A stretch of 64,000 bases of DNA from positions 1,068,501 through 1,132,500 of the forward strand of contig NZ_CP033087.1 in NCBI RefSeq assembly GCF_003691365.1. The letters run 5' to 3'. This DNA is from Commensalibacter melissae. Lineage in GTDB: Bacteria; Pseudomonadota; Alphaproteobacteria; Acetobacterales; Acetobacteraceae. This document shows, one piece after another, positions 22,686 to 33,101 of this stretch. The translations under genes were made by a program, and so were the position numbers. Under the pieces are notes generated by a model. The model did no database searches and was not told the DNA's origin. It saw nothing but the letters and a program-made list of their open reading frames with translations. How positions within the stretch are numbered: the stretch's first letter is position 1; each line of letters starts with the position of its first letter.

Positions 22686-23402
22686 CTATTCTTCTTTTTT
22701 ATCAGAAATTGAGCTCAGCCGATATCCACCAGCCTCAGTTATCAGAAGGGTTACATTCGAAGGATCAGGCTCGATTTTTTGGCGTAGACGATAAATATGG
22801 GTCTCAAGTGTATGGGTTGTCACCGCTGAATTATATCCCCAAACCTCATTCAACAAAACTTGTCTTGGTACTGGTCTTGATCCTGACCGATATAAAAATT
22901 TGAGTATGGCAGCCTCTTTTTCAGTCAAACGGATCCGACGATTTGAATCCTGTTCCTGCAACGACTTTGCAGACGGACGAAAAATATAATTGCCAATTGT
23001 GAAAACAGCATCCTCACTACTAGCAAAAATACGCATCTGTGCCCTTAATCTTGCCAGTAACTCGGCAATGCGAAATGGTTTTGATACATAATCATTACCG
23101 CCTGCATCAAGCCCCCTTACAACATCCTCTTCATTATCTGAACCTGTCAGCATAATAATGGGTGTTCTGCAACCTTCCTTACGTAAATAGGCACATAGAT
23201 CACATCCATCGCCATCTGGAAGCATTACATCCAATATGATTGCATCATAATGCTTATCAGAATCCAGAATTTTGTTTTTAGCCTCATTTACCGTTAAGGC
23301 ACTTGAAACCTCAAATTCTTGATTTTCTTGCAATTGTTCGGTTAGTGTTTCAATTAACTTTGGATCATCATCAACCACTAAAACAGGATGAATGCCTGTC
23401 AT
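22686..23402 (-). CDS. Orphan OmpR-family response regulator
   Basis: A 238-aa two-component regulator. The receiver domain (about 6-120) has the DDD acidic pocket, the phosphoacceptor Asp in AIILDVMLPDGDG, a Thr in MLTGSD and the Lys in YVSKPFR. The winged-helix DNA-binding domain (about 135-235) has RLTEKEAAILKFL and THTLETHIYRLRQKIEP. No histidine kinase is adjacent, so its partner must be encoded elsewhere. The gene stands alone, converging on xth and diverging from the antiporter. I cannot assign it to a named alphaproteobacterial regulator such as CenR with confidence. Confidence 0.9.
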   Translation of the reverse strand: MTGIHPVLVVDDDPKLIETLTEQLQENQEFEVSSALTVNEAKNKILDSDKHYDAIILDVMLPDGDGCDLCAYLRKEGCRTPIIMLTGSDNEEDVVRGLDAGGNDYVSKPFRIAELLARLRAQMRIFASSEDAVFTIGNYIFRPSAKSLQEQDSNRRIRLTEKEAAILKFLYRSGSRPVPRQVLLNEVWGYNSAVTTHTLETHIYRLRQKIEPDPSNVTLLITEAGGYRLSSISDKKEE

Positions 23403-23607
23403 TGAATTTACCCTTCTTTTAAAACCATATCCCTATTACAAATATAAGGATGAAGTTAGAGATTAGTATCTTTATACTCAAAATTACGTTAATTTTTAAT
23501 AATTTTTAACTAAAAATTACAAAAATTTTCAATTTTATAGCTCAAAAATAATTTACTTAAACTCAAATTACCCTAAAATTATACCTAAATAATAAAGGGA
23601 AATTAAC

Positions 23608-24852
23608 ATGAGTATCCTGACCCTTATTTCTTTATTGTTTCTTCTTACCGCAATTTGCGGGGCAATTAATCTGAAATATCTCAAACTTCCCATGACCATA
23701 GGAATTATGATTGCCGCATTCATATTTTCAATAATCCTATTTATCTCGGATTATTTCCTTTCATTTGTTTCCGGATATTCATTTGCACAGAAAATTATCT
23801 CACAAATCAATTTTCCCACTTTGCTTCTCAATGGTGCTCTAGCATTTCTGCTTTTTGCAGGAAGTTTGCAAATTTCATTACATGAGTTGTGGAAAGCTCG
23901 CTATAATATTGCTTCCTTGACAATTATTGGCACTTTATTATCGATATTATTTCTCGGTCTTGTTTTTTGGGTTCTGTTTTATCTATTTTCTATTCCCATT
24001 TCTTTACTCTGGTGTCTCACCCTAGGCGCTATTATAGCCCCGACAGATCCGGTTTCAGTTATCAGTATGTTCGGCAGACTAGGCCTTTCCAAACGGTTAC
24101 AAGCAATTTTTGCTGGAGAAAGTCTTTTCAATGATGGTATAGCTTTAATTGCTTTTACAACATTTTTATCCGTAATCATTCATCAAAAGACCCCATCCAC
24201 AACCAGTCTATTCTTGATTAGCATAAAAGAGATTATTGGCAGTGGTCTTCTGGGTATTATAACCGCCACCATTGTTATTTTTATAATCAGACGATTGTCC
24301 CACAACGAAATTACCATATTATTTTCACTGGCTTTGGCGGCAGGTACCTTTTCTATCGCAAGTGATCTTAACATGTCAGGTCCCATTGCAGTTGTGGCAA
24401 GCGGTTTATTGATCGGTAACCATCTTCAAAAACAGCCTGCGGAAAAAAGTGATTCGGTTATTTACTGCTGGCATGTAATTGATGAAATCCTCAATACCAT
24501 GCTATTTTTGATAATTGGGTTGCAGATTGTCATCATCCCTTTCAGTTATCATATTCTGGTTATCACATTCCTAGCTTTTCCATTTCTGGCAATTACACGT
24601 TTCATAGCCCTCAGTCTAAGTGGTTTTGTATTATTATATCAGGATTCAAACCCGAAGGGTTTGATTTCCATTCTAACATGGGGAGGACTAAGAGGAGGTA
24701 TTTCCCTGGCAATAGCCTTATCTCTCCCCAATATATTTCCAAAAAATGAAATCCTGCTCATCTGTTATGGGTGCGTAGTGTTAACCGTTTTAATTCAGGG
24801 ATTAACCATAGAATACGTTGTTAATTATTTTTACAGAAAAGAAATAAATTAA
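23608..24852 (+). CDS. CPA1-family Na+/H+ antiporter
   Basis: Inner-membrane monovalent cation/proton antiporter of the NhaP/CPA1 type. The 414-aa protein has about 12 hydrophobic helices. The ion-binding region includes GAIIAPTDPVSVISMFG and AGESLFNDGIALIAF, both diagnostic, and a later WGGLRGGISLAIAL segment. An AAAGGGA precedes the ATG. There is no large cytoplasmic C-terminal regulatory tail. It overlaps the convergent RsmB-type gene by 4 bp. Cation preference cannot be told from sequence. Confidence 0.9.
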   Translation: MSILTLISLLFLLTAICGAINLKYLKLPMTIGIMIAAFIFSIILFISDYFLSFVSGYSFAQKIISQINFPTLLLNGALAFLLFAGSLQISLHELWKARYNIASLTIIGTLLSILFLGLVFWVLFYLFSIPISLLWCLTLGAIIAPTDPVSVISMFGRLGLSKRLQAIFAGESLFNDGIALIAFTTFLSVIIHQKTPSTTSLFLISIKEIIGSGLLGIITATIVIFIIRRLSHNEITILFSLALAAGTFSIASDLNMSGPIAVVASGLLIGNHLQKQPAEKSDSVIYCWHVIDEILNTMLFLIIGLQIVIIPFSYHILVITFLAFPFLAITRFIALSLSGFVLLYQDSNPKGLISILTWGGLRGGISLAIALSLPNIFPKNEILLICYGCVVLTVLIQGLTIEYVVNYFYRKEIN

Positions 24853-26144
24853 TTATTCACCATAACCGTGCAAAAAAAACCATCCGTTTGATTTTGCGCT
24901 GGTGTTAATTGAAAACTTGTTTTTTTCATGAATTTTTCGGGTAACAATCCTGAGGTCGTATCAGGTTCTACGAGTGAAAAATTGTTATTTCTTTCCAGAA
25001 AATTATTGATTTGATTTTGATTTTCCTGACGTAATATTGAACAGGTTGCATATATCAACCTTCCACCTTTTTTTACCATTCTCGCTGCAGAATCAAGAAT
25101 ATGGGCCTGTTTTTCAACAAGTTCCAATAAATCATTTTCCTTAAACCTTAAACGCGCATCAGGATTACGTCTCCAAGTTCCGGTACCGCTACAAGGTGCA
25201 TCAACCAAAACACGATCGAAACTTTCAACACGCCTTTTTAACCATTTTGCATCTTCAGCAAAAATATGGGTTTCACAATTAAAAACACCTGCCCTTCGCA
25301 AACGACTTTGAGCGGCATTTAACCTAGTGGAAAAAATATCTGATGCAATAATATGCCCTTTATTTTTCATCATCATCGCCATAGCCAACGTTTTACCTCC
25401 AGCTCCCGCGCAATAATCCAGGACACGCATTGACGATTTAACACCAGTCATGAGTGCAATTAATTGGCTACCTTCGTCTTGAATTTCAACCAGACCATTT
25501 TTGTAAGCATTTGTGGATGTTATGGATTGTCTTCCTTGAGCTCTCAATCCCCATGGAGAAATATTCATTAATTCTGTTTGTATATTTTCAGATGCTAGAA
25601 TCTCCCTGGCTTTATATCGATCTTCCACTTTTAGAAAATTGACACGCAAATCAAGAGTGGCTGGTTCCAACAATGTTGAAAGTTCTTTTTCTGTCTGATC
25701 CCCGTATTGGTCATTTATGATAGGATATACCCAATCTGGAACTTCATAAATTACCGCTTTGGACATTTCAGCGGAAACAAACGGTTTGTTTACCAAAGAT
25801 TGCAAATATAAAATTTCGTTATTATTTAACAATAATGGCGCATATTTTTCACCTGAATAAAAATTATGCACTTTATTTATAGAATTTCCTGACAAAACCA
25901 AATAAGCTGCGACCATCATACGAGGATTGATCGGACTACCTACTCTTTTCAGCCACCATTTCAACTTTCGGTAACAACGTAAAATTTCCCAAACTTTACC
26001 TGAAACAAAACGACGATCCCCTCCTCCAATATAACGGCGCCGCCTGAAAAACCGATTGGCTGTTGAATCAGCCGGAATATATTTTTCTTTCTGAATAGCT
26101 AAAAGCAGTTCAATCACTGCCGAAATTTGTGCTGAAGGGGTCAT
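24849..26144 (-). CDS. RsmB/NOP-family RNA (cytosine-5-) methyltransferase
   Basis: SAM-dependent m5C RNA methyltransferase, probably acting on 16S rRNA. The 431-aa protein has an N-terminal helical domain and the SAM motif VLDYCAGAGGKTLAMA. The two catalytic cysteine motifs of the family, VDAPCSGTGTWRRNPD and ATCSI, are both present. The NusB-like N-terminal domain of classical RsmB is shortened, as is common in alphaproteobacterial homologs. It is downstream of guaB on the same strand with a 38-bp gap, so co-transcription with guaB is likely. Confidence 0.88.
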   Translation of the reverse strand: MTPSAQISAVIELLLAIQKEKYIPADSTANRFFRRRRYIGGGDRRFVSGKVWEILRCYRKLKWWLKRVGSPINPRMMVAAYLVLSGNSINKVHNFYSGEKYAPLLLNNNEILYLQSLVNKPFVSAEMSKAVIYEVPDWVYPIINDQYGDQTEKELSTLLEPATLDLRVNFLKVEDRYKAREILASENIQTELMNISPWGLRAQGRQSITSTNAYKNGLVEIQDEGSQLIALMTGVKSSMRVLDYCAGAGGKTLAMAMMMKNKGHIIASDIFSTRLNAAQSRLRRAGVFNCETHIFAEDAKWLKRRVESFDRVLVDAPCSGTGTWRRNPDARLRFKENDLLELVEKQAHILDSAARMVKKGGRLIYATCSILRQENQNQINNFLERNNNFSLVEPDTTSGLLPEKFMKKTSFQLTPAQNQTDGFFCTVMVNN

Positions 26145-26182
26145 ACGTCTTTACTTAAATATCTGATAGACAAATTTATTAT

Positions 26183-27688
<1,506 letters not shown>

Positions 27689-27791
27689 TTAGAAAATTAA
27701 AGATAAAAAGGGATAACCGAAAAAAATCGGGTTCCAATTATTGGCAATTCTTCATACCTAAAAAATTGTGATTAGACAAGCCAAAAATCAA

Positions 27792-27814
27792 TTTTGTGTC
27801 AAATAGTGACAAAA
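27792..27814. repeat. AT-rich inverted repeat downstream of rlmE
   Basis: Imperfect palindrome with the core TGTCA-AATAG-TGACA extended by Ts and As, in the gap between the rlmE stop and guaB. It could act as a weak terminator for rlmE or as an operator for guaB (about 125 bp upstream of its start). The AATAGTG...ACAAAAT half resembles 21707-21720 in the uvrC-xth gap. Confidence 0.35.
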
Positions 27815-27845
27815 TCAAATTATCCTTGAAATTTTATCAACACAT

Positions 27846-28565
27846 TCACGATTTATCTTCGGAATTATTCCCTTTAAACCCTGTAGCAATCACATATAAC
27901 TCTTTGGATTCCTTACGACTTGCTGGAGGTTTTGCATGTTTTACAATTTTGAAGGATCGCTTGAGTTTATTTAACATCAATTTTTCACTTCCCCCCTGGA
28001 AAACTTTGGCAATAAAAACTCCATTCAAATTTAAAATTTTTATTGCAAAGTCCAAAGCCTGTTCTGTCAAATCAATTATTCTTATATGATCCGTTGCTGC
28101 ATGTCCTGTCGTGTTCGGTGCCATATCAGACATGACCAGATCCGCCTTACCCTCTAATTTACCCAGTAAAACTTCAAGATTATGGGGCTCTGTAAAATCT
28201 CCCTGAAAAATATCAGCTCCCATGACTGGTTCAACTTGCAACAAATCAATACCTACAACTTTGGATGCCTTGTGATATACCGCAACCTGAGACCATCCTC
28301 CTGGCGCTGCACCCAGATCAACAACCTTCATCCCCTTTTTTAAAAAATGAAATTTGTCATTTAATTCTATCAGCTTATAAGCGGCACGGGACCGCCAGCC
28401 ATGTTGTTGTGCAGCTTTTACATAAGGATCATTTAACTGACGCGTCAACCATCTTTGTTGAGATGTTGAACGCCCTTTTGTTTTTTTTAAGGTAACCGTC
28501 AATCCAGTATCAAAACGCGATTTCTTCTTTTTGCGCGAATTAGAATTCGCATTATCTTTATTCAT
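27846..28565 (-). CDS. rlmE: 23S rRNA 2'-O-ribose methyltransferase
   Basis: FtsJ/RrmJ-family enzyme that 2'-O-methylates a uridine in the 23S rRNA A-loop. The 239-aa protein has a basic N-terminal extension, then SRAAYKLIELNDKF, the SAM motif VVDLGAAPGGWSQVA and DLVMSDMAPNTTG. The catalytic K-D-K-E set is consistent (K in YKL, D in SDMAP, K in FIAKVFQGG, E in SKELYVIA). It lies 36 bp after the Ppx/GppA gene on the same strand, a pairing often seen in alphaproteobacteria. Confidence 0.95.
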   Translation of the reverse strand: MNKDNANSNSRKKKKSRFDTGLTVTLKKTKGRSTSQQRWLTRQLNDPYVKAAQQHGWRSRAAYKLIELNDKFHFLKKGMKVVDLGAAPGGWSQVAVYHKASKVVGIDLLQVEPVMGADIFQGDFTEPHNLEVLLGKLEGKADLVMSDMAPNTTGHAATDHIRIIDLTEQALDFAIKILNLNGVFIAKVFQGGSEKLMLNKLKRSFKIVKHAKPPASRKESKELYVIATGFKGNNSEDKS

Positions 28566-28601
28566 AGTTTTTACTTTAATTATACTGATTAATTAAATTC
28601 A

Positions 28602-29600
28602 TTACTGGTTTAACAAATAATGATGATTTTTATAATAGTTTCTTAACTTGTTTGTCGTCATTTTGGCAATTATTCCATCTCGAATACCTCGATCGGCAAC
28701 GACAATGTCATTGGCGGGCCACAAGGTATGTATGGCATCAAATATTGCGCATCCAGGTAAAAGATAATGAATTCTTTTTTTATATCGGTCGGAAAGAATT
28801 TCAGTCTCTTTGAATTTCTGATCTAGCAAAGTCCTGATTATTTCCTTGAGTTGGGCTGTTTGCAAAGACAAACCATCAATCGCCGCACGATTATACTTAT
28901 TTTGGTTTAACAAAATGCTTGCAAGGGTGGTTATAGTCCCACTTACCCCTATGAATTGAACCTGATTTCTTACAATCTCTGCCTGAATACGGTGAATGGC
29001 CTCGAATTCCATTACCTTGGATAAAACAAAATCAAACATTTGATAGTAATTCTGCAAAGTGGCAATATTGAATTGCTCCCTTAACGTAAGAATGCCAACA
29101 GGTATACTGAAACATCCAATCAAAATATATTTTCGTCGCGCAAAATCAATTTTAACCCATGCAATTTCAGTGGAACCACCTCCAATATCAAATAATAGAG
29201 CCTTGGTCTTATTACGTTTCAACACATTGTCATATAAAAATGAATTACAACCGGCCAAAGCCAGCTCAACCTCTTCCCGTGGTGAAATAACCTTAATGTT
29301 CAGTCCTGTTTCATATAAAACCTGACTAAGAAAATGATCAGCATTTGAGGCGCGTCGACAAGCTTCGGTAGCGACAGCATAAAAAGCGGAAAATCTTTTA
29401 CCTTCAATTTTGGATGCACAATGTCGGAGGGCGACCATTGTACGTTCCATGGCAGCTTGACTCAACTGACCTGTTTCATACAATCCCTCACCCAATCGAA
29501 CTACTCGATTATAATGATCAACAATTCTCAACCTGCCACGATCAGATGACACGATCAGCAGACGACAATTATTTGTGCCTAAATCCAATGCCGCAAACAT
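28602..29600 (-). CDS. Ppx/GppA-family phosphatase
   Basis: Acts on polyphosphate or pppGpp, linking phosphate storage and the stringent response. The 332-aa protein has the actin-like fold motifs ALDLGTNNCRLLI at the N-terminus and LLFDIGGGSTEIAWV in the middle. It corresponds to the short form with only the two N-terminal domains, lacking the C-terminal HD-type domain of E. coli Ppx/GppA. The substrate (exopolyphosphatase or pppGpp hydrolase) cannot be told. It sits directly upstream of rlmE. Confidence 0.88.
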   Translation of the reverse strand: MFAALDLGTNNCRLLIVSSDRGRLRIVDHYNRVVRLGEGLYETGQLSQAAMERTMVALRHCASKIEGKRFSAFYAVATEACRRASNADHFLSQVLYETGLNIKVISPREEVELALAGCNSFLYDNVLKRNKTKALLFDIGGGSTEIAWVKIDFARRKYILIGCFSIPVGILTLREQFNIATLQNYYQMFDFVLSKVMEFEAIHRIQAEIVRNQVQFIGVSGTITTLASILLNQNKYNRAAIDGLSLQTAQLKEIIRTLLDQKFKETEILSDRYKKRIHYLLPGCAIFDAIHTLWPANDIVVADRGIRDGIIAKMTTNKLRNYYKNHHYLLNQ

Positions 29601-29745
29601 ATTTACGCCCTAATTACTTTATCCAGTCAAAGTTAATTCCTTATATTTTGTATAGCTCCTTAATATTAACACAATTTATTATTAATTTGGATTTTTTTAT
29701 TAAAATAACTAAAAATTTTTGTAATTAATTTATTTTACCATACCC

Positions 29746-29773
29746 TTGTTTTATAATTTTTTACATGTTATAA
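29746..29773 (+). promoter_or_regulatory. Candidate sigma-70 promoter for tRNA-Gln
   Basis: TTGTTT at 29746-29751 and TTATAA at 29768-29773 are separated by 16 bases and end 19 bases before the mature tRNA 5' end. The match is fair, but the region is so AT-rich that similar pairs occur by chance. Confidence 0.35.
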
Positions 29774-29792
29774 GCATCCACATTAAATGTAT

Positions 29793-29866
29793 TGGGAGAT
29801 AGTTTAGCGGTAGAACTACCGGCTCTGACCCGGTCAGCCCTGGTTCGAATCCAGGTCTCCCAGCCA
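29793..29866 (+). tRNA. tRNA-Gln (anticodon CTG)
   Basis: A 74-base cloverleaf. The acceptor stem TGGGAGA/TCTCCCA starts with the weak U1-A72 pair typical of tRNA-Gln. The D arm is GTTT/GAAC. The anticodon stem ACCGG/CCGGT carries the loop CTCTGAC with anticodon CTG at 29825-29827, reading CAG. The T arm is CCTGG-TTCGAAT-CCAGG, the discriminator base is G, and the 3' CCA is encoded. It stands alone, upstream of the Nudix-like gene. Confidence 0.96.
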
Positions 29867-29900
29867 AAAATGTTTCCGTTATGACATTCAAGATAATAAA

Positions 29901-30602
29901 ATGAGATGGAAAACATTTACTTTATATTCAGAATGTTCCGTAAAAGTTATAGATTATAAAACTGAATTATCTATAAATCTTGAAAAATGGATTGAAAATT
30001 CATGGGTTGCCAAAAAAACATTATACCCAAAATTGTTTAATGGACGTGTATTTACCGCTACTTTGATATTACCCCATCAAATAACGGGATATTGGACAGA
30101 ATATAGATATGTTTCGGCCCAAATGGAAAATAAGGAGTTTAATAAATCTCTTTGTCTTAAACCTTTGGCTGTAACAGGTTTAATTTTTTGCGATGATGGT
30201 TTTATTCTTGGAAAAAGAAATAAAAATAGCGTTTATTTACCCAGTTACTGGCAATGTGCCCCTGCGGGTAGCGTGGAAGCGCGTCATAAAGAAAAAACTG
30301 TAAATTTGCACGAACAATTATTTGTGGAGGCAAGAGAAGAACTTGGATTAAAAAAAGATTTTTTTTCAAATAGCCGCATTCTTATTGCAACTCAACATCC
30401 TGAAACAGACATAATCGATATCGGAATAATGTTGAAAACACACTTGAATTTTCAACAAATATATAATTATTGGCAAAAAAAAGGCAACTCAGAATATGAT
30501 GAACTTATATGCATATCCGATTTAACCCTTTTACCTAAACCAATTATTCCATCCACCAGATATTTAATCAAGGCCAGCTATAAAGATAATAACAGGATAT
30601 GA
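29901..30602 (+). CDS. Nudix-like hydrolase with divergent Nudix box
   Basis: A 233-aa protein. The C-terminal half looks like a Nudix fold: VTGLIFCDDGFILGKRN, then YWQCAPAGSVE and a Nudix-box-like segment at about residues 123-150 ending EAREELGL. The box is longer than the usual 23 residues, and the first Arg of the canonical REXXEEXG is replaced (VEAREELG), although the terminal EE pair is kept. Substrate is unknown; NDP-sugar or nucleoside diphosphate derivatives are usual for such proteins. It begins 34 bp after the tRNA and converges on prfC with no intervening base between stop codons. Confidence 0.7.
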   Translation: MRWKTFTLYSECSVKVIDYKTELSINLEKWIENSWVAKKTLYPKLFNGRVFTATLILPHQITGYWTEYRYVSAQMENKEFNKSLCLKPLAVTGLIFCDDGFILGKRNKNSVYLPSYWQCAPAGSVEARHKEKTVNLHEQLFVEAREELGLKKDFFSNSRILIATQHPETDIIDIGIMLKTHLNFQQIYNYWQKKGNSEYDELICISDLTLLPKPIIPSTRYLIKASYKDNNRI

Positions 30603-32150
30603 CTAGCTGCTTTTAACAATGCCGATCTGTTTGATATCATGAAATTTTAAGTCTTTTTGCATTTCAACAGTTCGTTGCATCATGAATTCAGAAGTGGCCA
30701 GAAATACTGGATCTCCGTCTATGTCATCAGCAATGGCACTTTTGTTGGAATTAATAAATTTCTCAATTTTGTTTTTCTCACCCTCAAACCAACGGACCTG
30801 TGTAAAAGATACAGTATCAAATCCTATTTCAACACCGTACTCATGTTTCAAACGCGTCTGTAAGACATCAAGTTGCAATATTCCAACCACACCAACAATA
30901 GGCGAAGACCCGTCCTGTGGTTTAAAAAGCTGGACAACGCCCTCTTCTGCAAGCTCAATTAATGCCTGTTTTAATTTCTTGGCTTTCATCGCATCAGCAA
31001 GGCGAACCCGTCGTAATATTTCAGGGGCAAAATAGGGTACTCCTGTAAATTGAAGCTCCTCTCCTTCCGTCAAGGTATCTCCAATACGTAATGTGCCATG
31101 ATTGGGAATTCCAACAACATCTCCCGCAAAAGCCTCTTCTGCCAATTGTCTGTCTTGTGCAAAGAAAAACTGAGGCGTATGTAACGCAAAAGTTTTTCCT
31201 GTACGGGTATGTTTCAATTTCATACCTCGTTCTAAACGTCCAGAACAAATACGGGCAAAGGCGATACGATCCCGATGATTTGGATCCATATTTGCCTGAA
31301 TTTTAAATACAAGGGCAGTCATTGATGGTTCATTTGCCGCCACCAGACGTTGATCACTTTCCTGATTTCGTGGACTTGGGCCAAATTCAACCAATGCATC
31401 CAAAAGATCATGAACCCCCAATTCCTTAATCGCACTTCCAAAAAAAACCGGGGTTAAAAAACCTGCCTTAAAATCATCAATATTAAATTCCGGCAGAGCA
31501 GCCTTAACCAATTCCACTTCTTCTTTTAATGCTATAACACGATCATCTGTTTCTGGAATTCCCTGTTTTAGGCGCATGGTTTGTTTCCGAACATCATAAG
31601 CACCCAAAAATTTGGCAGCCCGTCCCACAGGCCATGTTAAAGGTGTTGTTTCAAGAGCCAGTGTAGAGGCCACTTCATCTAGCAATTCAAAAGGATCCCG
31701 AGATTCCCTGTCCATCTTGTTGATAAAGGTTACAATCGGTATATCGCGCAAACGACAAATTTCAAAAAGTTTCCGTGTTCTTGCCTCAATCCCTTTTGCC
31801 GCATCAATAACCATAACTGCGGCATCAACAGCCGTCAAAGTCCTGTATGTATCTTCAGAAAAATCTTCGTGACCAGGCGTATCCAACAAGTTAAAAATGC
31901 AACCACCATATTCAAACGTCATAACAGAAGTTACAACTGAAATACCACGATCCTTTTCAATATTCATCCAGTCCGAACGAGTTCGACGCTGTTCCCTTTT
32001 AGCACGGACATTTCCCGCCATCTGTATAGCCCCACCAGCATGCAATATACGTTCAGTCAAAGTCGTCTTACCCGCATCAGGATGGGAAATAATAGCAAAA
32101 GTGCGACGACGGGAAATTTCTTTATCCAGACTCTGAACTGTATCTAACAT
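30603..32150 (-). CDS. prfC: Peptide chain release factor 3
   Basis: Translational GTPase that recycles release factors RF1 and RF2 after termination. The protein is 515 aa from the ATG at 32150 (a TTG precedes it). G1 is SHPDAGKTTLTE, G3 is LLDTPGHEDFSED, and G4 is FINKMDRESRDP. RF3-specific features include the MAGNVRAKREQRRTRSDWM region and the C-terminal domain. Length matches the family (about 520-530). It lies downstream of rpsD but is separated from it by a terminator hairpin. Confidence 0.96.
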   Translation of the reverse strand: MLDTVQSLDKEISRRRTFAIISHPDAGKTTLTERILHAGGAIQMAGNVRAKREQRRTRSDWMNIEKDRGISVVTSVMTFEYGGCIFNLLDTPGHEDFSEDTYRTLTAVDAAVMVIDAAKGIEARTRKLFEICRLRDIPIVTFINKMDRESRDPFELLDEVASTLALETTPLTWPVGRAAKFLGAYDVRKQTMRLKQGIPETDDRVIALKEEVELVKAALPEFNIDDFKAGFLTPVFFGSAIKELGVHDLLDALVEFGPSPRNQESDQRLVAANEPSMTALVFKIQANMDPNHRDRIAFARICSGRLERGMKLKHTRTGKTFALHTPQFFFAQDRQLAEEAFAGDVVGIPNHGTLRIGDTLTEGEELQFTGVPYFAPEILRRVRLADAMKAKKLKQALIELAEEGVVQLFKPQDGSSPIVGVVGILQLDVLQTRLKHEYGVEIGFDTVSFTQVRWFEGEKNKIEKFINSNKSAIADDIDGDPVFLATSEFMMQRTVEMQKDLKFHDIKQIGIVKSS

Positions 32151-32189
32151 CAAGCAGCCCTAAATTTATATTGAAAACAATAAACGCAC

Positions 32190-32220
32190 AAAAGCCGAGC
32201 AAAAAATTGCTCGGCATTTT
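32190..32220 (-). terminator. Intrinsic terminator after rpsD
   Basis: A perfect 9-bp stem GCCGAGCAA/TTGCTCGGC with a 4-base loop (32194-32215), followed on the minus strand by TTTT. It lies 25 bp beyond the rpsD stop and upstream of prfC. The plus strand also has a T run (ATTTTTGT) after the stem, so it could work in both directions. Confidence 0.85.
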
Positions 32221-32240
32221 TGTATAAAAATAAAATGTAA

Positions 32241-32858
32241 TTAACGAGAATAAAACTCGACAACCAAATTGGGTTCCATAGTTACAGGATATGGAACATC
32301 ATTTAATTTTGGCGTACGAACAAATGAACCCTTCATTTGACGATGATCAACCTCTAAATATTCAGGAATATCCCGTTCTTTACTTTGAACAGCATCCAGT
32401 ACAATAGCAAGTTGTTTTGATCTTTCCCTAACTTCAACAACATCATTATCTTTTAATGAATATGATGGAATATTAACACGCTTGCCATTTACTAAAATAT
32501 GTCCATGATTAATGAACTGACGTGCAGCAAATGGAGTGGATGCAAATTTTAACCGATAAACAACAGCATCCAAACGACGTTCCAACAAATTGATTAAGTT
32601 TTCAGAAGTATCACCTTTACGACGAGATGCTTCAGCGTAATAACGACGGAATTGCTTTTCACTGATATTTCCGTAATATCCCTTGAGTTTTTGTTTAGCC
32701 ATTAACTGAACGCTAAAATCGGAAGGCTTTGCACGGCGGCGTTGACCGTGTTGACCAGGACCATATTCACGCTTGTTAACCGGTGATTTAGCACGTCCCC
32801 ACAAATTAACCCCTAAACGACGGTTAATTTTATATTTGCTTTGTAAACGCTTACTCAT
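32241..32858 (-). CDS. rpsD: 30S ribosomal protein S4
   Basis: Primary 16S rRNA-binding protein of the small subunit. The 205-aa protein has [21 protein letters not shown] near the start, the [20 protein letters not shown] region and an S4 RNA-binding domain ([38 protein letters not shown]). It is the zinc-free form with no N-terminal cysteines. In this genome it is monocistronic, outside the usual alpha operon, which is normal in alphaproteobacteria. Confidence 0.98.
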   Translation of the reverse strand: MSKRLQSKYKINRRLGVNLWGRAKSPVNKREYGPGQHGQRRRAKPSDFSVQLMAKQKLKGYYGNISEKQFRRYYAEASRRKGDTSENLINLLERRLDAVVYRLKFASTPFAARQFINHGHILVNGKRVNIPSYSLKDNDVVEVRERSKQLAIVLDAVQSKERDIPEYLEVDHRQMKGSFVRTPKLNDVPYPVTMEPNLVVEFYSR

Positions 32859-33101
32859 ACGTCTAAATATCTTTCTTTATATATGTTAAAATATCGCATT
32901 GAGGTAAAGCAATATTAGATTTTATTGTACCAGTAGTTCTTTAACTCGCATCAAAGACGGGTTTATATTTGATACAAAGTAACCTCATCACTTCTTTGGA
33001 TAAAAATAAACCACTTTTCTGGCAGTAGAAGCCTATATATTCAAACTTTAATGAATTGTCAAATAATTAACAGTTTGAATAATATTAAAAAAAATTTAAA
33101 A

